This document shows, piece after piece, positions 1 to 9,013 of a stretch of DNA of 64,000 bases. Position 1 is the first letter of the stretch. The number at the start of each line of letters is the position of its first letter. A model generated the notes under the pieces. It was not told where the DNA came from. It made no database searches and saw nothing but the letters and a program-made list of their open reading frames with translations. The stretch comes from Saccharomonospora cyanea NA-134 (GTDB taxonomy: Bacteria > Actinomycetota > Actinomycetes > Mycobacteriales > Pseudonocardiaceae): assembly GCF_000244975.1 (NCBI RefSeq), contig NZ_CM001440.1:1477538-1541537 (forward strand). Direction: 5' to 3'. The position numbers and the translations under genes are program-made.

Positions 1-227
1 CGCACACGCTCGACCTCGGACGCGACGCACGCGGCCACCTCGCGTTCGGGCACGGCGTGCACCAGTGCCTCGGGCAGCAGCTCGCCCGGATCGAGATGCG
101 CGCGGGGTACACGGCCCTGTTCCGGCGGTTCCCGGCACTGCGCCTGGCCGTTCCCGCCGACGAGGTCCCGCTGCGCCACGACATGGCGATCTACGGTGTG
201 CACGCGCTGCCCGTGGAGTGGTCGTGA
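1..227 (+). CDS. Cytochrome P450, C-terminal fragment
   Basis: The window opens inside this gene; the reading frame begins at base 3. The visible residues contain the P450 heme-binding loop [10 protein letters not shown], whose Cys is the axial heme ligand, followed by the L-helix (QQLARIEMR) and the short C-terminal beta region ending LPVEWS. The family are heme monooxygenases fed by ferredoxin. The stop TGA overlaps the GTG start of the downstream ferredoxin (GTGA), so the pair is translationally coupled and probably functions as oxygenase plus its own electron donor. The substrate cannot be told from this piece. Confidence 0.95.
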   Translation, partial: HTLDLGRDARGHLAFGHGVHQCLGQQLARIEMRAGYTALFRRFPALRLAVPADEVPLRHDMAIYGVHALPVEWS

Positions 228-412
228 TCGAGGTGGACCGGAGCGTGTGCGCCGCTTCGGGCATGTGCGCGCTGACCGCGCCCGACGTGTTCGACCAGGA
301 CGACGACGGCGTCGTGGTCGTGCGGGCCGACCCCGTCGCCGAGCACGCCGAGTCGGTCCGCCTGGCGGTGGACCTGTGTCCCTCCGGAGCGCTCAGGTGG
401 CGCTTCCGGTGA
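224..412 (+). CDS. [3Fe-4S] ferredoxin, P450-associated
   Basis: A 62-residue ferredoxin starting at a GTG that overlaps the P450 stop. It shows the cluster pattern C-x5-C (CAASGMC) near the N terminus and a distal CP (DLCPSGA). This is the three-Cys [3Fe-4S] arrangement of actinobacterial P450 ferredoxins, with a non-Cys residue where a [4Fe-4S] protein has its fourth ligand. The middle is acidic (FDQDDDG), as expected of a small electron carrier docking on a P450. It likely passes electrons from a ferredoxin reductase encoded elsewhere to the P450 just upstream. Confidence 0.93.
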   Translation: MIEVDRSVCAASGMCALTAPDVFDQDDDGVVVVRADPVAEHAESVRLAVDLCPSGALRWRFR

Positions 413-511
413 CCACCCGGAGCTCACCGGAAGCGGGGGCATGCTTCTGGAGCACGACGGTCACCGTCGTCGTCCCGCCGGGAAGCGTGGACGTCCCGTC
501 GCTGTCGGGTC

Positions 512-1123
512 TCACACCCGGCGGTAGGTGAGGAGGTAGCGCCAGAACGGCAGTACGCGTACCCGGCTGCCCGGCAACAGCCGGGCGGCCTCACGGCGCA
601 CGTCGTCCAGCGACATGTCCCAGTCCCGGATCGGGGCCCGGGGCACCGGGTCGGCACCGCCGGCCAGCCGTTCGGCCACCGACACCGTCGCCTTCGCCAG
701 CAGGTTCACCGGGATGGAACCGAGCCAGACCGCCCGGTCGCGCACGGTGCTGGGATTCGCCAGCCCCAGCACCGCGAGCACACCGCCCGGTGCGAGTGCG
801 TCCCGCAGCGTCGTCACGGTCTCGAACGGCACGTGGTGCAACGAGGCCACACACGTGACGAGGTCGTAGTGGCGTGACGGCAGCGGGTGCGTGGTCACGT
901 CCGCCTGCCGGTAGACGATGGTTCCCGGGCCGGGAGAGCCGAGCGCCTGGGCCACGGACAGCACCTCGTCCGCGGGATCGAGCGCGTCGACCTCCAAGCC
1001 CTGCGCCGCGAGTCTGCGGGCGAGCTTGCCCGTTCCGCACCCCACGTCCAGCGCGCGCCGCGCACCGTCGGGCACGAGCCGGATCAGCAGCGGGTGGTAG
1101 CAGTCGTTGTGGTTGAAGGGCAC
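512..1123 (-). CDS. Class I SAM-dependent methyltransferase
   Basis: 203 residues, chosen start GTG at 1123 (VPFNHNDCYH). The Rossmann motif I is clear (ALDVGCGTGKLARRLA), followed by an acidic strand end (VDALDPADE), motif II-like LVTCVASLHHV and the post-II loop LAPGGVLAVLG. These mark a small-molecule class I methyltransferase of the UbiE/Methyltransf_11 type. Much longer minus-strand reading frames continue upstream across folC but are antisense artefacts. It is divergent from folC, with about 60 bp between the starts. The substrate is unknown. Confidence 0.88.
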   Translation of the reverse strand: MPFNHNDCYHPLLIRLVPDGARRALDVGCGTGKLARRLAAQGLEVDALDPADEVLSVAQALGSPGPGTIVYRQADVTTHPLPSRHYDLVTCVASLHHVPFETVTTLRDALAPGGVLAVLGLANPSTVRDRAVWLGSIPVNLLAKATVSVAERLAGGADPVPRAPIRDWDMSLDDVRREAARLLPGSRVRVLPFWRYLLTYRRV

Positions 1124-1147
1124 GCGGTCACCGTATCGGCGGCGACG

Positions 1148-1153
1148 TAGACT
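1148..1153 (+). promoter_or_regulatory. Putative -10 box of folC
   Basis: TAGACT matches the actinobacterial TANNNT -10 pattern and lies 33 bp before the folC start. A purine-rich ribosome-binding site (GAGGAGAG) lies between them, so this gene, unlike several others here, would have a short leader. Confidence 0.45.
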
Positions 1154-1186
1154 CGAGGTCGTCACCGCTAGTTGTGAGGAGAGTGC

Positions 1187-2674
1187 GTGCCGTCCGACGA
1201 CCAGGAGTTTCCCCCCGAACTGTCGCAGGGGGAGAACTTCATCGCCGGGCCGTTGCCCGACGACCCCGACGAAGAGGCCGACGCCGAGCCGGTCGACGAA
1301 GCCGCGATCGACGCGCGGGCCCGCCAGGACCTGCTGGCCGTGGAGGCCGAGCTGAACCGGCGCTGGCCCGAAACCAAGATCGAGCCTTCGCTGACGCGGA
1401 TCTCCACGCTCGCGAACCTGCTCGGTGACCCGCACCGCGCGTACCCGGTGATCCACGTCGCCGGTACCAACGGCAAGAGCTCCACGACCCGCATGATCGA
1501 GGCCCTGCTCAGCCACCTGGGCCTGCGGGTGGGCCGGTACACGAGCCCGCACCTGCAACTGGTGACCGAGCGCATCAGCATCGACGGCGCACCGATCTCC
1601 GCGGAGAAGTACGTCAACACCTACCGCGACGTCGAGCCGTTCGTGTCGATGGTGGACGACGCGGCGGGCGAGAACGAGCCGAAGATGAGCAAGTTCGAGG
1701 TGCTCACCGGCATGGCGTTCGCCGCGTTCGCCGACGCTCCCGTCGAGGTCGCCGTGCTGGAGACCGGCATGGGCGGTCGGTGGGACGCCACCAACATCGC
1801 CGAGGCCCAGGTCTCCGTCGTCACCCCCGTCGGGTTCGACCACACCGACTACCTCGGTGACGACCTCCGCTCGATCGCGGGCGAGAAGGCGGGAATCATC
1901 AAACCCGGCGGTATCGCCGTGCTGGCCCAGCAGCAGCCCGACGCCGAGCGGGTGCTGCTCGAACGCGCCGTCGAGGTGGACGCCACCGTGGCCCGCGCGG
2001 GCAGCGAGTTCGGGGTGCTGAGCCGCGACGTCGCCGTGGGCGGGCAACTGCTCAACCTGCAGGGGCTCGGCGGCGTGTACGACGAGATCTTCCTGCCCCT
2101 GCACGGCCTGCACCAGGCCAACAACGCCGCACTGGCGCTCGCCGCCGTCGAGGCGTTCTTCGGGGCGGGAAAGGACCGCAAACTGGTGGTGGATGCGGTG
2201 CGGGAGGCGTTCGCCGCCGTGTCGACACCCGGCAGGCTCGAACGGGTCAAGGCGGCACCGACCGTGTTGCTCGACGCGGCGCACAACCCCCACGGTGCCG
2301 CCGCACTGGCGAGCACCCTCGACGAGGAGTTCGCTTTCCGGCGGCTCGCCGCCGTGGTCGGAGTCATGGCGGACAAGGACGCCGCCGGTATCCTCGAAGC
2401 CCTCGAACCCGTGGTGTCCGACCTCGTCGTCACCCGGAACTCGTCGCCGCGGGCCATGCCGGTCGACGAACTCGCCGCGCTCGCCGTGTCCGTCTTCGGC
2501 GAGGAGCGGGTGACCGTGGAACCGCGCCTCGACACGGCCGTCGAGACCGCGATCGCCCTCGTCGAGCAGACGGACGACCCCGAGGAGCCGGTGTCCGGTG
2601 GCGGGGTGCTCATCACGGGATCGGTGGTCACGGCGGGGGAGGCCCGCACGTTGTTCGGCAAGGAGCCCGCATGA
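1187..2674 (+). CDS. folC: Folylpolyglutamate synthase / dihydrofolate synthase
   Basis: 495 residues, Mur-ligase fold. The ATP-binding P-loop is AGTNGKSST (about residue 92), followed by the family pattern YTSPHL and the omega-loop region around ERISIDG. LETGMGGRWDATN is the central Mg/ATP segment and LDAAHNPHG (about residue 363) marks the C-terminal Rossmann domain. It adds glutamate to dihydropteroate and to folates. The N terminus carries roughly 50 extra acidic residues before the fold, a common actinobacterial feature. The GTG start is supported by GAGGAG upstream. Its stop overlaps the next gene as ATGA, so the DUF4233 protein is co-translated. Confidence 0.95.
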   Translation: MPSDDQEFPPELSQGENFIAGPLPDDPDEEADAEPVDEAAIDARARQDLLAVEAELNRRWPETKIEPSLTRISTLANLLGDPHRAYPVIHVAGTNGKSSTTRMIEALLSHLGLRVGRYTSPHLQLVTERISIDGAPISAEKYVNTYRDVEPFVSMVDDAAGENEPKMSKFEVLTGMAFAAFADAPVEVAVLETGMGGRWDATNIAEAQVSVVTPVGFDHTDYLGDDLRSIAGEKAGIIKPGGIAVLAQQQPDAERVLLERAVEVDATVARAGSEFGVLSRDVAVGGQLLNLQGLGGVYDEIFLPLHGLHQANNAALALAAVEAFFGAGKDRKLVVDAVREAFAAVSTPGRLERVKAAPTVLLDAAHNPHGAAALASTLDEEFAFRRLAAVVGVMADKDAAGILEALEPVVSDLVVTRNSSPRAMPVDELAALAVSVFGEERVTVEPRLDTAVETAIALVEQTDDPEEPVSGGGVLITGSVVTAGEARTLFGKEPA

Positions 2675-3114
2675 GTGAGTCAGCCTCGTCCGGAGCGCAG
2701 GCGGCCTTGGGGACGCCGGCGCCGCCCGCGAAGGACCCGATGAAGGGTTTCCGCGGTGTGCAGGCCGGGACGTTGGTTCTCGAGGCCATCGTCGTCGGGC
2801 TCGCCCTGCCGGTCGTCGCGCAGCTCGGCGACGGTCTGAGCAGTGTCCAGGGCTGGACGGTGGGCGGTATCGCCGTGGCGTTGCTCGCGTGCTGCGGGCT
2901 GCTGCGTTTCCCGTGGTCGATCTGGGTGATCCTCGCCCTCAACGTCGGTCTGGTCGCGTTCGTCGTCACGCTGCCGTGGGTGACGGTGATCGGCGTGCTG
3001 TTCCTGGCCGTGTGGGGTTGGCTGATGTGGCTGCGCCGTGACGTCGCCCGCCGCATGGCGGAGGGGCGGCTGCCCAGCCAACAGGCCGGTGCGCAGGGCG
3101 GCCAACCCTCCTGA
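2671..3114 (+). CDS. DUF4233 family membrane protein
   Basis: 147 residues with four hydrophobic segments (about residues 27-45, 55-78, 82-103 and 107-122), then a basic, Gln/Gly-rich tail. The position directly behind folC with an ATGA overlap is characteristic of actinobacterial DUF4233 proteins. Function is unknown. Co-occurrence with folC is conserved in the family but does not by itself show a role in folate metabolism. Confidence 0.8.
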   Translation: MSESASSGAQAALGTPAPPAKDPMKGFRGVQAGTLVLEAIVVGLALPVVAQLGDGLSSVQGWTVGGIAVALLACCGLLRFPWSIWVILALNVGLVAFVVTLPWVTVIGVLFLAVWGWLMWLRRDVARRMAEGRLPSQQAGAQGGQPS

Positions 3115-3120
3115 ACTTCC

Positions 3121-3165
3121 GTGTCCGCGGCCTGCGCACGCGTGTCCACAGCTCCGGTACGCGGG
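3121..3165 (+). repeat. Dispersed intergenic repeat, copy A
   Basis: Begins GTGTCCGCGGCCTGCGCACG and continues with a GTGTCCACAG half and a TACGCGGG end. The same unit recurs at 48641-48689 (plus) and 49775-49819 (minus), with most of the first 30 bases identical. This copy lies between two convergent genes. Confidence 0.7.
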
Positions 3166-3166
3166 C

Positions 3167-3586
3167 TCAGCGTGAGTCCTCACGGGCCCGCACGATCCCG
3201 TGCCAGATGGCCAGCAGCAGGGTCACCGCCAGTCCGGCTCCGGCGAACAGAACGACCGCCGCGACGGCGTTCACGGGCGTGCCCGCCGGGTTTCCGGCGT
3301 CGTGACACCGCACTTCGATGCCTGCGCCGAACCGCAGTGCGGCGGTGCCGTCGCACGCCCGCACGACTTCGACGAAGCCGAGCAGGCCCGCGAGCAGGCA
3401 GGCGAGCAGTGACGCGCACGTCCACACGATGAGCAGCAGTGCGGAGACCCGGCTGCCAGCGGCACGCCTGGGGGAAGCCGGTGACACGTCCTCACGACCG
3501 AGCGATGGGGTGCCGGAGTGGAACACGCACTCGCGTTCCTCGTTCCCCTCGTCAGCCGCGAATCCCGAACCCGTCGAAGAAGTCAT
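3167..3586 (-). CDS. Two-helix membrane protein of unknown function
   Basis: 139 residues. The polar, acidic N terminus (about 45 residues) is followed by a first hydrophobic segment (ALLLIVWTCASLLACLLAG), a loop containing two cysteines (VRACDG and VRCHDAG) that could form an external disulfide, and a second segment (VAAVVLFAGAGLAVTLLLAI). It overlaps the end of the upstream gene by 35 bp and is the last member of a three-gene minus-strand block. No family was recognised. Confidence 0.65.
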   Translation of the reverse strand: MTSSTGSGFAADEGNEERECVFHSGTPSLGREDVSPASPRRAAGSRVSALLLIVWTCASLLACLLAGLLGFVEVVRACDGTAALRFGAGIEVRCHDAGNPAGTPVNAVAAVVLFAGAGLAVTLLLAIWHGIVRAREDSR

Positions 3587-3974
3587 CGTCTCCGGGCCTT
3601 TCCTGCCGTCGTGGCTGCTCCGGTGGGGGCAGTGACTCCACCCGGACCCGCAGCGCAGGGGTGTTCTCCAGTTCGTTCGCCAGTGACGCGAGGTCGAAGT
3701 CGAGCACTTTCGCGGCGCTCACGGCGGCGAACCCTTTTTCGATCTTTTCGATCCGTTGTGTGCGGGCGTTCTTTCCGGCGCCGGTCCACGCGGATGACTC
3801 CCGCACCGCTTGGTCGAGTTCGGCGACGCACGCGTCGAATTCGGTGCCGACGTCGCGGACGAGCCGTAGCGTGTTCCCGCCCGGCGGGAGGTTCTTCCCG
3901 TGTTGCCGGAGGAACGAGTCCTCCTCACGGGTGTCCGAGAGAAGTCCCTCGTCGATCACGTCCTCGGGAGCCAT
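3552..3974 (-). CDS. Hypothetical soluble protein (middle of three-gene block)
   Basis: 140 residues, charged and predicted mostly helical in the middle (DACVAELDQAVRESSAW, then EKIEKGFAAVSAAK). It ends in a Pro/Arg stretch and an acidic, Phe/Gly-rich tail (DDDFFDGFGIRG). No signal peptide or membrane segment. It lies 13 bp after the preceding gene and overlaps the next. Size, helical content and company suggest a WXG/ESX-like or toxin-immunity module, but no WXG or YxxxD/E motif is visible, so this is only a guess. Confidence 0.6.
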   Translation of the reverse strand: MAPEDVIDEGLLSDTREEDSFLRQHGKNLPPGGNTLRLVRDVGTEFDACVAELDQAVRESSAWTGAGKNARTQRIEKIEKGFAAVSAAKVLDFDLASLANELENTPALRVRVESLPPPEQPRRQERPGDDDFFDGFGIRG

Positions 3975-3987
3975 GCGCGATCGCCCT

Positions 3988-4353
3988 TCAGCCGCCGGTG
4001 CCGCGCTCGCGGATCCATGCCGCCACGTCGTCCCCGGTGACCTGGTGTCGGGTGCCCGCCTTGGCCATACCCTCCGCCGTGTTCCCGATGGTCACGTGGG
4101 CGTGGTGGGCGAACTGCTGCACGGCCTCGACGCCCCGCGGGTACTTCTCGTTGGCGGATCTCGTCAGTTCGAGAGCCGTTTCCTCCACGGGCTTCTCGAC
4201 GTTCTCGTACCGGCTCACCGACTGCGTCGTGAGAAACCCTTCGAGGGTGGCGCGCTGATCGAAACCGGGGAGCCCGAGTTCGTTGCCGACCTGGTGGAGG
4301 ATGTCGTCGAGTCGTTCGATCCCGTCCCGGTCGAGACCGTATTCGTCAGGCAT
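3988..4353 (-). CDS. Hypothetical helical protein (first of three-gene block)
   Basis: 121 residues with no Cys, no signal peptide and a helix-rich pattern. The C-terminal part (HHAHVTIGNTAEGMAKAG, then VTGDDVAAWI) loosely resembles the repeating small/hydrophobic spacing of EspC-like type VII secretion targets, but the similarity is by eye only. It starts the block that continues through 3974 and 3586. The start ATG at 4353 is used because the frame upstream shows no better candidate. Confidence 0.6.
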   Translation of the reverse strand: MPDEYGLDRDGIERLDDILHQVGNELGLPGFDQRATLEGFLTTQSVSRYENVEKPVEETALELTRSANEKYPRGVEAVQQFAHHAHVTIGNTAEGMAKAGTRHQVTGDDVAAWIRERGTGG

Positions 4354-4551
4354 GACGCCCCCAGCTCGATGACCATTCCGGAAACGAAGAACAGTTCCCG
4401 GAAACTGTCCCAGCGGTATCGGATGGTGTCAACGGCCGACCGGGTGGGGTGACCGGCACGTGGTGTGTCACGGTCAGCCCGTTAGGCTGCGCATACCGGG
4501 GGTCGAATCCGGTTCATTTCCGTACGTGATAACCCGAAGGAGTAACGCACC

Positions 4552-4962
4552 GTGAGTGAGCGCACGCTGGTTCTGGTCAAGCCCGACGGCGTCGAGCGCG
4601 GTCTCGTCGGCGAGGTCATCGCCCGGATCGAGCGCAAGGGCCTGCGCCTGGCTGCCATGGACCTGCGCATCGCCGAGCGTTCGGTGGCCGAGGAGCACTA
4701 CGCCGAGCACAAGGACAAGCCGTTCTACGGCGACCTGCTCGACTTCATCACGTCGGGGCCGCTCGTGGCCATCGCGGTCGAAGGCCCGCGCGCCGTCACC
4801 GCGTTCCGCCAGCTGGCGGGTGGCACCGACCCCGTCGAGAAGGCGACGCCGGGCACCATCCGCGGTGACTTCGCGCTGGAGACGCAGTACAACCTCGTGC
4901 ACGGCTCCGACTCGCCGGAGTCGGCCGAGCGTGAGCTGAAGCTGTGGTTCCCCGACCTGTGA
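4552..4962 (+). CDS. ndk: Nucleoside diphosphate kinase
   Basis: 136 residues, the normal bacterial length. [17 protein letters not shown] is the N-terminal signature. Catalytic His lies in [15 protein letters not shown], and the nucleotide-binding patch [10 protein letters not shown] is intact. It transfers gamma-phosphate between NTPs and NDPs through phospho-His. The GTG start has AAGGAG upstream. A TAGGCT box at 4483-4488 is a plausible -10. It stands alone, followed by a bidirectional hairpin and the convergent lyase gene. In mycobacteria ndk also lies close to folC. Confidence 0.98.
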   Translation: MSERTLVLVKPDGVERGLVGEVIARIERKGLRLAAMDLRIAERSVAEEHYAEHKDKPFYGDLLDFITSGPLVAIAVEGPRAVTAFRQLAGGTDPVEKATPGTIRGDFALETQYNLVHGSDSPESAERELKLWFPDL

Positions 4963-4979
4963 GGACCGCACACCGAGTG

Positions 4980-5007
4980 TGACCGGGCGGGATCGGCGAC
5001 CCGGTCA
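4980..5007. terminator. Hairpin between convergent ndk and lyase genes
   Basis: Perfect 8-bp arms TGACCGGG and CCCGGTCA around a 12-base loop, placed between two convergent stops. It could terminate from both sides. There is no U-tract, as is usual in this genome. Confidence 0.6.
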
Positions 5008-5020
5008 CCTCGACGTACGT

Positions 5021-5959
5021 TCAGTTCGCTCGTACGGGGCCGAGTCCGGCCTCGTCGAGCATGGCGGCGATTCCCCGTGCCTCGTCGTCGTCGAGTGGGC
5101 GCAACGGCAGGTTGGTGGCGGGGTGGGCGATGACACCGCGGACCGCCAACGCGGTCTTGAAGGCGCCGAGCGCGCCCGCCGTGAAGCCGACGCGGGAGCG
5201 GTCGGCCACGGTGGTGATGCGGAACAGCCGGGCGAGGCGGTCCTGCTCCGCCGCGGCCGTGGCGTGGTCGCCCTCGCGTGCCGCCCGGTGGAGGCGCACG
5301 TAGCCGTGGGGGTCGACGTTGCCGAGGCCCGGCACGATGCCGGCGGCTCCGACCTGCACCGCGGTGTCGGCGAACAGCTCGGAGCCGGTCAGGGCGGGAA
5401 GTTCCGTTCTCCGCAGGATCTCCCGGAAGGCGGCGAGATCGCCGCTGGAGTCCTTCAACGCCACCACTAGGTCCTCGGCGGCCAGTTCGGCCACGATGTC
5501 GGGTGTCAGCGCGACGTGCGTGGCGCTGGGGATGTCGTACGCCACCACGGGTACGTCCACGGCGGCGTGCACGTACCGGAAGTGGTCGACGATCTCCGCC
5601 GCGCCCGGCCGCACGTAGAACGGGGCGGTGACCACCACCGCGTCGGCGCCCAGCTCGGTGGCCTGCCGGGCGTGTTCGACGACCCTGCGGGTACCCGTGT
5701 CGATCGTTCCGGCGAGCACCGGCACGGCACCCGCCACCGTGCGGACCACCACTTCCACCGCCGCTCGGCGCTGCGCGGTGTCGAGCAGGGCGATCTCACC
5801 GCTCGACCCACCGACGAAGACGCCGTCCACCCCGGCGTCGAGTTGGAACGACACGAGGCGTTCCAGGGAGGCACGGTCCACCTCTCCGTGCTCGTCCAGC
5901 GGGGTGACGAGCGGGGGAACGACGCCGTGCGGCGGTCGGGTGGCGGGATCAGGCACCAC
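5021..5959 (-). CDS. DapA/NanA-family aldolase (dihydrodipicolinate synthase-like)
   Basis: 312 residues, TIM-barrel class I aldolase family. It shows the pyruvate-binding GGSSGE loop, the Tyr region (PVVAYDIPS) and the Schiff-base Lys in VVALKDSSGD. Genuine DapA usually sits with lysine genes; this copy is instead co-transcribed behind an MFS permease (11-bp overlap) and divergent from a GntR-type regulator. A catabolic lyase for a transported sugar acid (sialate-, galactonate- or KDG-like) is therefore more likely than lysine synthesis. The exact substrate is not resolvable. Start is GTG 5959, or GTG three bases downstream. Confidence 0.85.
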   Translation of the reverse strand: MVPDPATRPPHGVVPPLVTPLDEHGEVDRASLERLVSFQLDAGVDGVFVGGSSGEIALLDTAQRRAAVEVVVRTVAGAVPVLAGTIDTGTRRVVEHARQATELGADAVVVTAPFYVRPGAAEIVDHFRYVHAAVDVPVVAYDIPSATHVALTPDIVAELAAEDLVVALKDSSGDLAAFREILRRTELPALTGSELFADTAVQVGAAGIVPGLGNVDPHGYVRLHRAAREGDHATAAAEQDRLARLFRITTVADRSRVGFTAGALGAFKTALAVRGVIAHPATNLPLRPLDDDEARGIAAMLDEAGLGPVRAN

Positions 5960-7394
5960 TGCTTTCCTTCCTTTCCGGTGTGGACAGTGCGGGAGCGTCG
6001 GAGGGCACGCGCAGGGCGCGGCCGATGCGCGCGGGTATGTCGAGTCCGATGATGAGGGCCACCACGACGGTCAGCGACACGGCGAGCGTGGTGAGCGCCG
6101 AGCCGAGGCTGCCGAAGTCCTCGGCGATCGCCGCGCCCGCGAGCGGAGCCACGGCCCCGCCGAGCGCGCCGACGTTGTAGGAGAACCCGAGTCCGGCGGC
6201 GCGCAACCGGGTGGGGAAGTGGTCGCCGATGAACTTCGGGAGCAGCCCGGAGATCCCCTGACTGGTGGCCTGCATGGCGAACAGGAGCACCCACAGCAAC
6301 ACCACGTTGCCCGCGGGCAGGGCGAACACCGGGAACACGAACGCGAGCGACACGAAGAGGCCGAGCACGTAGGCGCGGCGGGTGCCGAGCCTGTCGCCGA
6401 TCGACCCCGCCAGGCAGGACCCGGCCGCGTAGCCGAGGCCGGCCCACGTCAGTGCGTTGGACACCTGTCCCGCGTCGTAGCCGAGCTCGGTCTTGAGGTA
6501 CGTCGGCAGCAGCGACTGGATGGGCCACGAGTACAGGAACGCGCAGAACACCGTGAGCATGATCGCGATCATCACCGGCCACAACCGGCCCGCGAGCTGC
6601 ACGGCGAACGCCACGAAGCACAGCACGCAGAGCACGATCAGGTACGGGATGGCACCTCCGCCGAGCTGGCTGAAGATGAGCACCAGGGCAGCCGAGAGCA
6701 CCACGGCCAGCGCGGTGTTGGGAATCCGGCGCTTCGCCGCGAACAGCACCGAGGACGTGGTCGTCTCGGCGCGCCTGCCGACCTGTTCCTCCCACTCGGC
6801 CGCCTCGGGCAGGGAACGACGCAGGTAGAGCGTGAGGGCGATCGGAACGATGCCCGCGTAGAACAGCCAGCGCCAACCGCCGACGGGAACGATGAGCTCG
6901 TAGGCGAGTGCGGCGAGGACGGTGCCGATGGGGTAGGCCGACAGGAGGAAGCCGGTGGCGCGGTTGCGCATCGACTTCGGCCAGGACTCCATGACGTAGG
7001 TGGCGCTGGCTCCGTACTCGCCGGCCATGCCGATGCCGACGACCGCGCGGAACAAAAACAGCGACCAGTAGTCCCACGCGAAGCCGCACAGGGCGCTGCC
7101 GACCGAGAAGGCGACGATCGCCAGGATCATGGCGGGTTTGCGGCCGTACCGGTCACCGATCGCCCCGAGCGCGAGCCCGCCCAGCCAGCGCGACACGAAG
7201 GCGGCGGAGACGAGCGTCGCCGCCTGCGTCAGCGAGAGCTCGAAGTCGGCGGCGATCTCGGTGAGCACCAGGGTGATGAGGATGAAGTCGAATCCGTCGA
7301 GCAGGTAGCCCAGCCAGGCGGCGAAGAACGCCTTGCGCTGGGGACGGCTGAGTTGTCGGAACGAGTTGGGGGTGTCGGGCGGCGTCGTTGCCAT
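5949..7394 (-). CDS. MFS transporter (sugar-acid:H+ symporter type)
   Basis: 481 residues with about 12 membrane segments. The major-facilitator signature GAIGDRYGRKPAM follows TM2, and a second copy (GSIGDRLGTRRAY) lies in the second half. Early YLLDGFDFILI and the MESWPKSMRNRATG segment are typical of the aromatic/sialate/sugar-acid symporter group. It is the first gene of an operon with the DapA-like lyase. Its ATG has GGAGG nearby, and the perfect palindrome 25-42 bp upstream is placed to control it. The cargo is presumably the lyase substrate. Confidence 0.88.
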   Translation of the reverse strand: MATTPPDTPNSFRQLSRPQRKAFFAAWLGYLLDGFDFILITLVLTEIAADFELSLTQAATLVSAAFVSRWLGGLALGAIGDRYGRKPAMILAIVAFSVGSALCGFAWDYWSLFLFRAVVGIGMAGEYGASATYVMESWPKSMRNRATGFLLSAYPIGTVLAALAYELIVPVGGWRWLFYAGIVPIALTLYLRRSLPEAAEWEEQVGRRAETTTSSVLFAAKRRIPNTALAVVLSAALVLIFSQLGGGAIPYLIVLCVLCFVAFAVQLAGRLWPVMIAIMLTVFCAFLYSWPIQSLLPTYLKTELGYDAGQVSNALTWAGLGYAAGSCLAGSIGDRLGTRRAYVLGLFVSLAFVFPVFALPAGNVVLLWVLLFAMQATSQGISGLLPKFIGDHFPTRLRAAGLGFSYNVGALGGAVAPLAGAAIAEDFGSLGSALTTLAVSLTVVVALIIGLDIPARIGRALRVPSDAPALSTPERKESSGA

Positions 7395-7418
7395 GACCTG
7401 GACCTCCGTGGAGACTAG

Positions 7419-7436
7419 ACATAGGATGTCCTATGT
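7419..7436. promoter_or_regulatory. Palindromic operator for the GntR regulator
   Basis: ACATAGGA-TG-TCCTATGT is a perfect 8+8 bp inverted repeat in the divergent region between the permease and the GntR gene. FadR/GntR-family operators are short palindromes of this kind. It overlaps the expected promoter of the permease/lyase operon, so repression relieved by the sugar acid is the natural model. Confidence 0.75.
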
Positions 7437-7541
7437 CGGCGCGTACCGTAGTCCCGGAGGGATGGCGAATGCAAGGCTCGGTCTCCGGCGCTGCGACGAC
7501 GGTGCGGGGCCGGAATGCGTGAACCTCTAGACTCGCGTGGC

Positions 7542-8270
7542 GTGACAACCTCGACGGCGGGTGGACGCAGGCACGGTGCGCGCGCCAACCAGAGGGCGCT
7601 GCAGGAGGCGATCAAACGCCTGATCGTCGAACGTGAACTCGCTCCGGGTGCCGCGTTGCCCACCGAGGTCGAGCTGATGAAGGAACTGGACGTCAGCAGA
7701 CACCCGTTGCGCGAGGCGATGAAGGCTCTCGAGGCGGTCGGCATCGTCGACATCCGCCACGGCTACGGCACGTACGTGGGGTCGATGCCGCTGACGGGCC
7801 TGGAGGCGGGGCTCGCGTTCCGCGGGGCCCTGTCGCTGCGCGGCGACTACGCCGACATCCGGGACCTGCTCGAGGTACGGGAGGTGCTGGAGAGCGGGCT
7901 CGTGGGCCGTGTCCTCGACGCCTACGACCGGCTCGACCTCGACGAGCTGACCGCCACGGTGACCGCGATGGAGCGTGAGGCCGAGCAGGGCCGGTACGCG
8001 CCGGAGGCGGACTGGCGGTTCCACGAGACCCTGTACCGGCCGCTGGGCAACGACCTCGTCCTCGACCTGCTGCGCGTGTTCTGGCGAGTGTTCAACACGC
8101 TTGACCCCGAGCTTCCGAGGGCGAACGACACACCGCTGCTCACCGCTCGCAGGCACCGGGCGATCCTTGAGGCGTTGCGCGCCAGGGACGAAGCGGCCCT
8201 GCGAGCCGCCGTCGACGACCATTTCCGGGGTATCCGGGCGAGGGTGCCCGACCGGAGCCGGTCGGCCTGA
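7542..8270 (+). CDS. GntR/FadR-family transcriptional regulator
   Basis: 242 residues. The N-terminal winged helix shows the GntR pattern (LPTEVELMKELDVSRHPLRE, then GYGTYVG). The C-terminal domain is an all-helical FCD effector domain with the expected metal-binding spacing: D/H in DWRFHETLYR and later H in RRHRAILEAL and DDHFRG. A TAGACT box at 7528-7533 lies 8 bp before this GTG, which favours a leaderless start here over the ATG 27 bp upstream. It is divergent from the MFS/lyase operon and is the likely repressor acting at the 7419-7436 palindrome. Confidence 0.88.
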   Translation: MTTSTAGGRRHGARANQRALQEAIKRLIVERELAPGAALPTEVELMKELDVSRHPLREAMKALEAVGIVDIRHGYGTYVGSMPLTGLEAGLAFRGALSLRGDYADIRDLLEVREVLESGLVGRVLDAYDRLDLDELTATVTAMEREAEQGRYAPEADWRFHETLYRPLGNDLVLDLLRVFWRVFNTLDPELPRANDTPLLTARRHRAILEALRARDEAALRAAVDDHFRGIRARVPDRSRSA

Positions 8271-8339
8271 CCGCGGTCGCGACACGTCGTCTCGGTAAAT
8301 CGGTTCGTTCTGTCGGAGGGCTCTGGCAGGGTTGCCGTC

Positions 8340-9002
<663 letters not shown>

Positions 9003-9013
9003 ACTCCCTGGTC

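Noticed and set aside
512-2293. A 593-codon minus-strand frame covering folC
   Set aside because: Only its last 203 codons (the methyltransferase) look like protein; the rest is the antisense of folC, with His/Arg/Gly-rich low-complexity composition.
5628-7418. A 596-codon plus-strand frame
   Set aside because: Antisense of the MFS permease, rich in Glu, Arg and His with no motif; typical high-GC shadow frame.
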